A DNA stretch of 64,000 bases, taken from contig NC_081413.1 in the NCBI RefSeq assembly GCF_030272615.1, positions 19,912,285-19,976,284 on the forward strand, given 5' to 3'. Made by a program: the position numbers and the translations under genes. Shown piece by piece: positions 1 to 9,700 of the stretch; positions within the stretch are counted from its first letter, which is position 1; every line of letters begins with the position of its first letter. The stretch is from Cryptomeria japonica (lineage: Eukaryota > Streptophyta > Pinopsida > Cupressales > Cupressaceae). The notes under the pieces are model-generated. The model ran no database searches. It saw only the letters and a program-made list of their open reading frames with translations, and was not told where the DNA came from.

Positions 1-1368
1 AACATTTGCACATTGAGCACTATTAAGAAATTGGGATATTCTGAAAAAATTGTGATTGCTACAAACAAAATTACCATTAAAGCATATGATGATGAAGAGC
101 GCTCATCCAAAGGCACAGTCACCTTACCTCTCAAAGTTGGGCCAATTACAAAAGATGTGGTTTGTCAAGTCCTAGACCTTGATCTCACATACAACATATT
201 ACTAGGACGTTCATGGATTCATGAGATGAACATAGTACCATCTACATATCATCGATGTATCAAGTTTCCACACAATGGAGATGAAGTGACCATCAAAGTT
301 GACCCAAATCCATTTATATATTGCTATAACCTGCTACATAGATTAGAAATAACAATCCTAGTCAATCGAGAGGCTATTCCTTCATCTGCATATGTTGATC
401 CCGAATCATTAAAATCTTCTACATCAAAACAAGAAGAGATCAAAGAAAAGTTCAAGATTAAAGACTTGGGATGTGGTGAGTATATCTTTCATGTTGATCA
501 ATTCCCACTATCTCCTAAGGTATTCAGTCAAGAGGAACAATCTACAAACAATTTGCAAGGAATTGGGTGTGAACCACCTAGTGTTGTGGCTACTAAGTCT
601 AAATGCAAATCTCCTTTGGTGGTGCAAGAATTTTTTGATATCAATAGTCCTAAGAGTGGTTCCAACAAAGAATCTATTGAGCGTATCGCCAACCCTCTTG
701 AGAACTCACATAGCTTTACTATTTCATCCACTCATTCCATTTCCACTCCACTTCTAGACTTGGATCAACAAGAATCACAAAAGCCCTTACTCATTGGGGA
801 TCAAGAATCAAACTTTGAAAAGAAAAATCTAAAAGTCAAAAATAAAGAAAAGTCCTTTAGTCCAAATCAAAATCAAAAGCTATTGGACTCTGAAAAAATC
901 AAGGTCAAGGATAAAAATTTTATGAAAGAAAAAGAGCAAGAGATGATCTCCCCTAATATCAAAATAACAAGGGGCAAAAGTTCTAAAATTTTAAGTCAAA
1001 AAGAATACTTGTTGATCCTAAGTCTCCATCATGCTATCCTACTTTCACTTCTTTTCACAATCATAAGCCTTCATCACTCATCCACTTGTTCCACACATCC
1101 TTTCCCTTTTGGTGATACATCATGGACCTTTAATGGATCTTCCTCGAAGGAATTTGTTATCAGGGGTGCCCAAACTTCTTCAGGTGACATGCATACAAGC
1201 CTGTGTAGTCCACACACTAGTAATTCTATCTCAGTTTCTTCATCAAGGAAGACAGTCACTCGAGATACACATCATTCAGTCAAGGAACATTGCAATTACA
1301 ATCATAAGGTTAAGCCTCACACATTTGAGGTGGGTGCCTTGGTTCTCAGAGAAAATCCTAAAAATTAG
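1..1368 (+). CDS. Protease / unknown linker / integrase-tail fusion ORF
   Basis: One reading frame is open from base 1 to a TAG at 1366-1368. About residues 1-175 match the C-terminal part of the E4 and E3 aspartic protease region (SSKGTVTLPL, CIKFPHNG, DPNPFIYC); the catalytic DGG motif would lie just outside the window. About residues 175-420 match nothing else in the window. That stretch is Lys/Glu/Ser rich, with a hydrophobic run near residues 335-358 (1010-1075). The last residues (YNHKVKPHTFEVGALVLREN) are the integrase C-terminal region. This looks like a non-autonomous derivative in which a linker replaces RT, RNase H and integrase core. The long open frame could be recent or selected. 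I do not recognise the linker. Confidence 0.65.
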   Translation, partial: NICTLSTIKKLGYSEKIVIATNKITIKAYDDEERSSKGTVTLPLKVGPITKDVVCQVLDLDLTYNILLGRSWIHEMNIVPSTYHRCIKFPHNGDEVTIKVDPNPFIYCYNLLHRLEITILVNREAIPSSAYVDPESLKSSTSKQEEIKEKFKIKDLGCGEYIFHVDQFPLSPKVFSQEEQSTNNLQGIGCEPPSVVATKSKCKSPLVVQEFFDINSPKSGSNKESIERIANPLENSHSFTISSTHSISTPLLDLDQQESQKPLLIGDQESNFEKKNLKVKNKEKSFSPNQNQKLLDSEKIKVKDKNFMKEKEQEMISPNIKITRGKSSKILSQKEYLLILSLHHAILLSLLFTIISLHHSSTCSTHPFPFGDTSWTFNGSSSKEFVIRGAQTSSGDMHTSLCSPHTSNSISVSSSRKTVTRDTHHSVKEHCNYNHKVKPHTFEVGALVLRENPKN

Positions 1369-1527
1369 CAAGATAGAGAAAAGAAGGGAAAGTTTGAACC
1401 AAACTGGCTTGGTCCTTACATCATCACAGCAGCATATGGATCTGGTGCATATCAACTCTCAACCATAGAGGGTTAACCTTTGGAGGATCCTATCAACAAC
1501 ATGCACCTTCACAGATTTTACACATAG
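1369..1527 (+). pseudogene. Integrase C-terminal tail (GPY/F module) after a stop
   Basis: The frame continues after the TAG at 1366-1368 with the same order as E4: KGKFEPNWLGPYIITAAYGS, then GAYQLST, a second stop (TAA at about 1474) and MHLHRFYT before the terminal TAG at 1525-1527. WLGPYIIT..YGSGAYQL is the GPY/F module of gypsy integrases. At the first stop E4 has Gln, so CAG to TAG explains it. Confidence 0.8.
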
Positions 1528-3117
1528 CTCTTCAAAGTATCTCAATTCAAAAATACAAAAAAAATTAAAAAAATTGGAAAATAGAAAAACACTTCGTCCA
1601 ACGGTGAAAACCACTTCGGTGGCGCCCTGGGCAAGTACCATGGTGAAAACCGGGTCAACGGAACCATGAGTAGAGACATTTCTCCTCCCTCCTTTAGGAT
1701 TCCATTTCATCATTTCACTTTGCACACACTCACAACCTCTTCATCCATAATAAACTTAGCCATTCCCATCATGGCTTGTTATTGATCTACCTAAGATTGG
1801 TTAACCATTCATAACAAACATTCCTTTTCACCCCTTTCCATCCACAATAAATCAGCTCCTATCTGTGGCTAAGGCAAATCCTACATCTAGTGATGGGTGT
1901 GGAACTGAGAACGTCACATGTTTCGAGGAGTATAGTTTCTTCCACTTTTCTTCAGTCTATCCGTGCACAATCCACAATAAAGTAGCACTTGCATCGCCAA
2001 TCCGCAATAAAGTTCCGCTTTCTCCACAATAAAGTATCAGTTGCATGGATTCAGTCAGTTTCAGATGAGACACAATAGCAACAATGGGCTTCAACAAATC
2101 AAATCTTTCAATAGACTCAGACAACATTATGGTTCAGTGCTATCTATCCTTTTGTGAAAGTAAACATTGTGACCACAATCAAATAAGACTTATACAAGTG
2201 ACAAGAGACACTAAAATTGAGGACTACAGTGGATGTTGGTGTCGAGTCTTGGTTTTATTTTGATTTTATCTTTTGGTGACATGTCTTTTAGCTTTTCTAG
2301 GATGTCTCTGACTAGAGATTTTATCTCTAGGATGTCTTTGACTAGAAAGGCGAGGATGGGGTATCGTCACCTATTTTTCTTTGTTGTCTGTGGATTGTCT
2401 CTTAGTAATACTATGACTTGTCCAAGGATATGAGGATGTTGTGAGTCTAGTATGAACTGGGGAATTCCTTGTTTGCAACTATCTTATCTCCATGCAAATA
2501 GGTACAATGACTTTCTGGGTCGAACATATGCCTCGATTGTCATAACCTACTTGCCATAATAAAGCTCAATGATGATAACGCACAAGAAGCTCTTTCACTT
2601 TCATATCTTCTATCTTCCATCCCCCTTTCTTGATTGACCTCCATCGTCCTTCTTGAGTTAGTGTAACCTGCTATCACATGACTAAGTATAATGACACACC
2701 AAAAATATTTGCATTTCATGTAGTTTGCACCTGCATTCCCACATATTAGTGTTTCATACATACATATAGATATCACAATTGCATCACATCCTGCACACAA
2801 CACATGTTAGCACATCTTACATTTTTATCATGTAAGTAGTTATTTGCATTATCATATTCATCTGCATTTCATACATTCACATTTGCATTGGCATAACATA
2901 TAGAAACATAAAAAATAAAAAATATTGCATTTCATTATGTACATATTTGCATCCATATCATAACCATCACATAGAAACATAGATCAAGAAACATCTCATC
3001 AATAGGTACACATGCATATAGCTGCCGCAAGGATGAATCTCATATATATATATAATCATAAGTGTCATGATACAATGATGTCAAAATCATATGGCTACAA
3101 TCACCCAAAGGTGTCAT
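1528..3117 (+). other. E1 3' untranslated region, no coding seen
   Basis: Noncoding spacer between the integrase stop and the end of the antisense PMD gene. It aligns with E4 from about 58517 down to 56880, including the stretch with 'gtgaaaaccacttcggtggc' near 1604 and the block around 2540-2810. CACAATAAA-like motifs recur (about 1745, 1849, 1969, 2001, 2026, 2555). A short direct repeat (ggatgtctctgactaga) occurs twice at about 2300-2345. Small ORFs here do not align in frame between copies and are not called. Confidence 0.65.
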
Positions 3118-5074
3118 CATACAAAATGGTATAAAACTAATACATAGGGAGCCCTCTAAGGCTATGATGAACTCCCTCCCTTGGAGCTGCTTGGCCTCGA
3201 TAGAGTTTGAGCCTTGGAAGGACCCACCCTAGGATCATCTCTGCTATCCCCTCTATCTGGTGGTGGTGGAGGACCCATAACCCCACCACTAGATGTCTAT
3301 CTCCTGTCCCTCCCTCCAATGGTCTTCATTGTCCACGATGGTCTATGGAAGCTCCTAGCCCACTGATTTGGTGGCACCACTGCCCCATAGTATAGATCTC
3401 GCTAGTAGAACATAGGCGTATCCAGCCCCTGTGTCCTCTGTCGCCTGCCTCCTGACCCTTAGTGCTATCTCAACCTTAGTATAACACTAGATAGCCTGAT
3501 CTCTCTCCCGCTTAGTGTCCCTGAGCTGTCTCCTGAGTTGATCCCTCTCCCTCTCTAGATCCTGGATCTCATCTACTTGTCCTTGGCAAATCTCTGTCAA
3601 CTCTAATAGCTCATCCTCCTCCTCCCCCCATGCACCTATGGCTGCCCCTGTACTAGTGGTTGTACCTGTGGCTGCTCCTATGGCTGCCTCTATCCCTGTC
3701 CCTGTCCTTGTACCTGTCTGGGACCCTGTGCTACTGGCACCTATAATGGCAATTTGCCTCAGCCTCTCACCACCTGAGCCTGTCTCTCCTCTCCACCTTC
3801 TCTCCGTGGAGCCACTCTCCTTTCTCCTATGACACCTCGCCTCCTCCATCGGCCTCTACCTCTGCCATCTTCGTCATCATCCTCATCCCCTCTACCATCT
3901 CCATCTATCAGCTGTCTTGGATCTGTCAACCATGGAAATGGATGCTCTACCTAATATGCAGTATACTCTACATCCATCCTCGCATCCTTGATCTCTGGCC
4001 ACATATCCCATGGCAAGGGAGTCATCTCTACCAGCTACATCATGGCCTGATCATATGATAACAAAGGCCCAAAGTGTGTGTGATCCCTCACTGTCCGAGC
4101 ATACATCCCAGAACCCTGTGGCATCCACTTGATCCTGCCAAACTGCCTGCATACTTTGTCTACCAACTACCTCTCCAGTACATAGGGCATCCGCCCAATT
4201 AGATATCTACTCCTGAAGGTGTATGGCAGCTCTACTACGTTATCCTCCTACTGCTTGCACTCTCGATACGACCTCCATATCACAGTGTCAATCTCATCAA
4301 GAACTCGACATCAATATTCCAACTTGCCAATCTATGGCTATGATGTAATCATATCATACAAGTGCACAAAGTTGCATCCATGACCCCTACCTCTGAAATG
4401 TATTGGTCGTGTCACTAGCAGATGCTCATATGCCCACACCTGTAGCAAAGTAACTCCGCAGCCTAATCCTATGGATCCATGGTAGACAAATTGATGGAGC
4501 TCATAATATAAATGTGCCAGCATGCATGGTCCCCAGGCATATCTAGTATGATGTGTCACCGATGTCTCCAAGGTGCTCCCCCAGCCCATAGCCAACCCTC
4601 GTGTCACCCTATCTGGACACATGAACCCGTTGATCACTCCTCCTAGCATTACTGGTAGTGCCAGTCCTGTCACTGTCATAGTGTCCCAGGCGACATGTCC
4701 TGCCCTCATCTCCAATCCCCAATCCCAGAACACTCATCTCAATGCCTCCCTGTCTCCATCTCGATCATAGGAAATCAACTCCCCATCAATCGGTATCCTC
4801 ATAATCCTATACACATCCTCTAAGGTGACTGTCATCTCACCCATCGGCAAATGGAATGTGCATGTCTCAGAGTGCCACCTCTCAGCAAGTGCAATCAGTA
4901 AATCCATGTTCACCTGAAACTCAGGTGCATATAGAATAAATCTCAAACCCATAACCTCAATGGCAGCTCGGTCCTCAAATGTCAGCTCCGATCGTAACCT
5001 CTAAGTCGACGGGAATCTCTTCCATGACTCCAGCATAGGTAGGTACTCCTGCAGTCAAGCAAATCAATTGTGTC

Positions 5075-5335
5075 AGTCAAAGTGGCAATCCCTGTTCATC
5101 ACAAAATGCTTCTTTTTCTCTTAAGTGCTTATGATACTATATCCTAGTGGCACTCACTGTTCATCACAAAGTGTTGCTTCTATCTTAGTGGTACTCCCTG
5201 TTCATCACAAAGTACTACATGTTTTGCACTCCCTATTCATCACAAAGTGCTGCTCATATTTTAGTACTCCCTGATCATTACAAAGTACTATGTCCTGGTA
5301 ATCCCTGTTCATCACAAAGTACCTCGATCTATCTT
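5075..5335. repeat. Intronic minisatellite, ~30-40 bp units
   Basis: At least six degenerate units built around CCCTGTTCATCACAAAGT, spaced 30-40 bp. The same unit (reverse complement ACTTTGTGATGAACAGGG) forms the array in E4 at 56105-56390. Confidence 0.85.
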
Positions 5336-5349
5336 ATCCTAGGGCCTCT

Positions 5350-5525
5350 GCTTGAGTGTATCCTCTTGAGTAGTTTCCAAATTGGCAATGTATGTTCTAT
5401 CACAGAATTGTCAATCCTAGCCCTATCTGCTATCATAGTCTTCCCTAGAGGACCTGCTTGAGTGTATCCTCTCAGTAGCTTATCCAATCGACAGCGTATG
5501 TTCATCACAGAATTGCCGATTTGAC
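5350..5525. repeat. ~105-bp direct duplication inside the intron
   Basis: Two copies of a block starting TTGAGTGTATCCTCT and ending in ATCACAGAATTG (about 5355-5420 and 5458-5520). E4 carries only one copy (about 56020-56090), so the duplication is specific to this copy or its ancestor. Confidence 0.7.
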
Positions 5526-5529
5526 CTAG

Positions 5530-5815
5530 AAGACATAAATGCACATTTTTGACACAAACGCACCTTCATGACATAAACGCGCCTACATAATGCATAAACG
5601 CGCCTGCTCTGCACATACATGCCTAAAATACACAGATGTGCCTATGCTCTACATAGATGTGCCCACATAGCACAGACGTGCCTGCACAACACAGATGCAC
5701 TTGCATTTGACATAAACACTTTTTTCTGGAACAGACGCGCTTGGCACAAACACAGACGCACCTAGCCAACCTAGATGCGCCTAGCACCAACACAGACGTG
5801 CCTCGATGTTTTTTC
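5530..5815. repeat. Intronic minisatellite, ACAGACGYGCCT units
   Basis: About a dozen degenerate units of roughly 20-24 bp with core ACAYAGAYGYGCCT (acacagacgtgcct, cataaacgcgcct and similar). It is richer in CpG than its surroundings. Confidence 0.75.
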
Positions 5816-6054
5816 ATTTTTTGACATTACCTAAAAGTGCATTTATTGCACCACCTAAGATGCATTAATGTGATAAAGTACAAAGAGATTTTGTGGTACT
5901 TACCGGCTCTCCTGCATCGGCTGGCCTCTGAAATCGGCGAATGCGATCAAATATATGCACCAATGCCATCGTTGTTGACTACTTCTTCTCTATTCTCTCT
6001 CTGCACTCTGATCTCTTGGATGTGTGGATGAAAATGAGGATGTTTTCCCCGAAT

Positions 6055-6099
6055 GGTCTATTTTATAGACTACCCTAGCCCTAGCCCTAGCCCTAGCCC
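6055..6099 (-). promoter_or_regulatory. Putative promoter of the antisense PMD gene
   Basis: On the minus strand GTCTATAAAATAGACC (6070-6055) is a TATA box inside a short palindrome, about 90 bp upstream of the PMD ATG at 5969. Immediately further upstream are 4.5 copies of CCCTAG (6073-6099), resembling telo-box promoter elements. Position and orientation suit transcription of the antisense gene independent of the LTR. E4 has lost this region. Confidence 0.6.
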
Positions 6100-6305
6100 G
6101 AGTCAATCTTCTTTATCCCATGACTCTGTCACTCTATCTCGTCAGCCCATTCTAGCCTTTCTTTCTTATCGAGAGATTGTCTATGATCTTTCTAGACATT
6201 TTCATCCAATCTCTCAAGGGGGCATACCATTCCCATCTTGGGGCAGCTCTATATCAGTTCATATTATCTTCTTTGAAACAACGTGACAAGCTGCATTGTC
6301 TCAAT

Positions 6306-6316
6306 GAGGGGCAAAA
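6306..6316 (+). promoter_or_regulatory. Polypurine tract of E1
   Basis: GAGGGGCAAAA directly precedes the LTR start TGTAGACACC. A purine run here primes plus-strand DNA synthesis. Confidence 0.8.
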
Positions 6317-7358
6317 TGTAGACACCTAAAATTATCATGTCTAATTAAATAAATATCTTTATTTATTTAATTATCTTAGCCTAATTCTTTTATTAATTAA
6401 ATAAATCTTTATTTATTTAATTAATTCATTTATCCTCTTCTAGCCTTATTTCTCATTTAAATAAATACATTTATTTATTTAAATTACCCTTTTCCTAAAA
6501 TTAAATAAATACTTTTATTTATTTAATTATCCCACTTCTTCTAGTAATTAAATAAATCTTTATTTATTTAATTAATTCATTAGCCTTTTCTACCCATGAC
6601 ACATGTCATTCATCTCTTAATTCATACACTACCTACCCTTTCATTATTTTCTTATTTCCTCTACCTACCCTCTAATCATAGCCGACCATTTATCTTTTAC
6701 ACCTCTCAATCTTATCCCTCCATTTCATATAGTGTCTTCTATATATGAGGATACTTCCTTCATTATCAACCCTAATCAATCTATGCATCCCGCTGACTAC
6801 CTGACTACTCTAGCATTCGAACTTTCATATGCAATCAAGCCTACTTGCAACCACATTTCCGTTCGTTGTTGAGCTCTTATGCACATATAAAATCTGAGAG
6901 CAAATATATCAAGCAAGATCAATGGAGATAGGAAGAATGGAGATCCAAACCCTATTGGACATGTGATGGTATAATCTTTGTGATTTCATTTGATTTGCAT
7001 TGTCTTAGGTAATCTTCATATGTTATGGTGGATCTTTGTTGTTGTTAGGCTAGGGTTTTGTGTTGAATCTATTTAGTCTTTCAATATTGTTGTATCCATT
7101 TTCACCATATACACATCCTTGTTAAGAGAGTTGTGTGTATCTGTTTTGATTGGTTGGTTGATTTCATAAGTGATCATTATGTGGGTATCTCAAAATGTTT
7201 GTTTGGTGTCTGTTGCGATGTGTATGTACAAAGGATTTTATGCATTGCCATGTTTTTATTTGATTTTTTGATGTTTTATCATGTTTTTGGATTTTGTGAT
7301 TGATTTTGAATGTTTTTGGTATTTTCTGTTTTCATGAATGTTTTTGGTATTATTTCCA
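6317..7358 (+). repeat. 3' LTR of E1
   Basis: It starts TGTAGACACCTAAA right after the polypurine tract. A TATA-like tctatatatgagg lies at about 6738-6750. The part 6830-7105 matches the truncated E4 LTR (55830-55580). The 3' end is tentative: CA at 7357-7358 is followed by sequence that reads as the E3 3' UTR on the minus strand. Its partner LTR is outside the window, so the length of about 1.04 kb is provisional. Confidence 0.7.
6342..6574. repeat. Five AT-rich hairpins in U3
   Basis: Five successive perfect inverted repeats of the type TAATTAAATAAAT / ATTTATTTAATTA, each with a 4-7 base loop: 6342-6373, 6392-6425, 6455-6484, 6499-6528 and 6545-6574. Arms are 12-15 bp. Confidence 0.9.
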
Positions 7359-7782
7359 GCCAATGTTGAATGAAGAACTTAATGAATCACCAGTAATGTA
7401 GAATCCACGTCCATCAATAGGTTAAGAGTATTGCCCCCAGTTTAGACACCACTTATGAAAAGCAGGATGCAGGATACATGAAATACTGACCCAGATTGTA
7501 GATCAATAACAACCCATGGTTTGATTGATGGATAAATGGATGTGATGTATGTGATTGCAAAAAAATTGAAAGATAATGGAGCCATATCTTTTACGAGTGG
7601 CACCTGTTTGCTAGGTTTTCACCACCGTACTTACCCAAGGTGCCACCGTAGTGATTTTCACCATTTGGATGCATGATTTTTCTTTACTATTTTGATTTTT
7701 TTTTTCTATTTTCTTCAGTACATTTTTCTGAATGTTTTTGTGTTTTCTCGGATATGTGATGGAGCCTAATACTCTGTATAGC
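7359..7782 (-). other. E3 3' UTR remnant
   Basis: Noncoding sequence that follows the integrase stop on the minus strand. It resembles E1 and E4 in the block with 'ttttcaccaccgtacttacc' (about 7616) and in the 'agatcaataacaaccca' segment (about 7500). No ORF of interest. Confidence 0.65.
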
Positions 7783-9700
7783 TTATGTATGAAACCGTTT
7801 GAGGTGCATGTTGTTGATCGGATCTGCTAGCGATTCTCATTCTGAAGTTGCCAAATGATATGCCCCAGACCCAAGTACGATAGTGATAACATATGGACCC
7901 AACCAGTGTTGGCATATGCACACTCCAATGAGACATTGTAGGTGACTGAAGGTTTTGTCATTGATGGCAACCTTACAATCCTATGACACCGGCAAGGCAT
8001 TCCACCGGCACTAGCAAGATCAAACTCTACACCAGCACTCAAATCACCGGCACTAACAGTGAAAGGAAGCATACCGGCACAAAGGCCGACATGAATTTTG
8101 TTGTTAATATATTTTGTTTATTATTGTAAAATCATTGTAAGCCGACTTGGGAAGTTGTAAAATGACTCTTATATAAGAGAGATCATTGTAGAACATTTTG
8201 TGTAAGTAAGAGGAATGTAATTAGGCAAAATAAGGCAGACCTATTATGCGAATTATAGGTTAAGGGTTTATGTAAGAAGCAAAGAAGAAATCGATACTAG
8301 ATCTGGCATTATAGATGCTATTTTGAAGTAGTACAAGACACTGGATTTATATCCATTTTGTAAGTCAGTGAGACTTCCTATTTTGTATTTGAGCAGTGAG
8401 CTCTAGGCAGTTGGCCTTCTTGCATGTGCAGGCCCCTCTTGTAGTAGTAATATTCTCTTATTGGCGAGTAAGTGAATATTGTGGGTCACAAATGCCACCG
8501 AGGTTTTTCCCACACCGGGTTTTCTCGTTAAATCCTTGTGTTATGGTGTGTTTTTCATGTGGTTGTTTTTATCTCTATTTATTGCATTACTTCTTGCTTA
8601 CCGGTACACAGTATTAATATGCTCTACATGTTTTAAGTTAAGAAAATCATATTACTGGTTAGATATTGATTCACCCGCCCCCCTCTCAGTATCTGTGGGA
8701 ATCCTAACAACCAATTGGATTCAAACTTTCCCTGATGTTCTCTTTTTGGTTGGTTACGAGGATTTTCTCTGAGAACAAGATCACCTACCTCAAATGTACG
8801 AGGTTTAACCCGATGATTATAGCTTTTGCTCATTAGTTCTTGATAGGCCTTGAGGTGGTTGTATGCAACTTGTCGCCTTTCATCAAGTAGTTCCAAGTCT
8901 TGAAGACATGTGAGACTCAATATGCTTCATCATCTATCAAATTGTGCAACTAAACTCATAAAGATGGTATCTCAACCTCAATAGGAAGGATGACTTCTGC
9001 TCCATTGACCAATGACTAGGGAGTTGCATCTGTAGGGGTTCAAATGCTAGTTTGATACACCCATAGTGCTATATTTTAATTGAACATGCCAATCATGACC
9101 AACATCATTGATTGTCTTCTTGAGGATTCTCAATATATTCTTGTTTGATGCTTCGGCCTGACCATTGCCTTGTGGGCAATAGGGGGTGGAAAAATGGTGT
9201 TGGATGTGAAACTTCTCACAAAGCTCACGAACATCCTAATTTTTTAAAGGAAACCTATTATCTATGATGATGGACATGGGTACACCATACTGATAGATGA
9301 TGTAATTAAAGATGAATGAGGCGATCTGCTTACCGGTGACTTGGGTAAGTGGAATAGCTTTGATCCACTTTGTGAAGTATTTAGTGGCAGTAATGATAAA
9401 TTTCTGGGCATTTGATGAAGATGGATGAATTTTACCCACAAGGTCAAGTCCCCATTGACAAAAGGGCCATGGTGTTGTGATTGGTTGCAATTCCTGTGCT
9501 GGTGCATGTATCGGGTCTCTGTAAACTTGGCACTTCTTGCATTTCTAACAAAATAGTAGGAGTCTTTTTCCATGGATGGCCAATATTATCCAGCATGCAT
9601 GATCTCCTTGTGATTGAAGGACCACTTGAGTGAGCCCCACAAATTCCTTCATGTACCTCTTCCAAGGCCTTTGTTGTCTCATCCTCTTCCAGACATCGAA
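7783..9700 (-). pseudogene. E3 integrase, split by a solo LTR
   Basis: Integrase catalyses insertion of element DNA. Visible on the minus strand: the zinc-binding start (VHEGICGAHSSGP), the core (WPFCQWGLDLVGKIHPSSS, first Asp; SIIIDNRFPLKN, second Asp; PQGNGQAEASNK, Glu) and the tail (YNHRVKPRTFEVGDLVLREN). The solo LTR interrupts it at 7907-8709. The last part resumes at 7906 with LGPYVITIVLGSGAYHLATS and ends at FHT before the stop at 7783. Several frameshifts and stops occur between 8920 and 9230 and in the zinc region. Confidence 0.85.
7902..8714 (+). mobile_element. Solo LTR (803 bp) with imperfect target duplication
   Basis: The stretch 7907-8709 starts TGTTGGCATATG, ends CCTAACA, and breaks the integrase exactly where E4 is continuous. 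Flanks are ACCAG (7902-7906) and ACCAA (8710-8714), a 5-bp duplication with one change. A TATA-like TTATATAAGAGAG near 8168 and a CCCACACCGGGTTTTCTCG stretch near 8510 suit a plus-oriented LTR. No internal element sequence remains, so it is a recombined solo LTR of another, probably copia-type, family. Confidence 0.8.

Larger units (their letters stand above)
5049..5903 (-). other. Intron of the antisense PMD gene, repeat-filled
   Basis: The intron is inferred from canonical splice sites, preserved phase 0 and the matching intron in E4 (55875-56421). It measures 855 bp here against 547 bp in E4. Most of the difference comes from tandem repeats. Since the element's genomic RNA is the other strand, the sites cannot be used in that RNA and the intron is inherited. 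Confidence 0.75.
3118..5969 (-). pseudogene. Antisense plant mobile domain (PMD) gene, two exons
   Basis: Exon 1 is 5969-5904 (22 codons, MALVHIFDRI...AGEP). A GT-AG intron spans 5903-5049 (donor CCG|GTAAGT, acceptor GACTGCAG|GAG). Exon 2 starts at 5048 and stays in phase 0. Exon 2 shows PMD-type sequence: LAERWHSETCTFHLPMGEMT, LEDVYRIMRIPIDGE, then further down VCRQFGRIKWMPQGSGMYAR and DHTHFGPLLSYDQAM. An Arg-rich stretch, a Glu/Arg coiled coil (LERERDQLRRQLRDTKRERD, about 3490-3560) and a Pro/Ser tail follow. PMD proteins (MAIN/MAIL1-like) occur as plant nuclear genes and as passengers of transposons. The reading frame has in-frame stops (for example TAG near 5001, TGA just after 4734) and frame changes, so this copy is dead. 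It lies antisense to E1, between integrase and LTR. Confidence 0.8.
1..7358 (+). mobile_element. Tat-lineage Ty3/gypsy element E1, 3' part
   Basis: The window opens inside the protease of a gypsy element. In order it holds the protease C-terminal half, a linker, the integrase tail, a 3' untranslated region, an antisense plant-mobile-domain gene, a polypurine tract and a 3' LTR. The protease, integrase tail, 3' UTR and antisense gene all match element E4 at the right end of the window (minus strand), so both belong to one family. Reverse transcriptase, both RNases H and the integrase core are absent. The right boundary at about 7358 is inferred from a CA end followed by sequence resembling the E3 3' UTR. 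The 5' end lies outside the window. Confidence 0.8.

Noticed and set aside
5075-5815. Regular repeats as a CRISPR array
   Set aside because: Units and spacers are both degenerate copies of one another in a plant intron; no conserved repeat with unique spacers.
6073-6099. CCCTAG repeats as interstitial telomere
   Set aside because: Hexamer CCCTAG, not the plant heptamer CCCTAAA, and only 27 bp; a promoter element fits position better.
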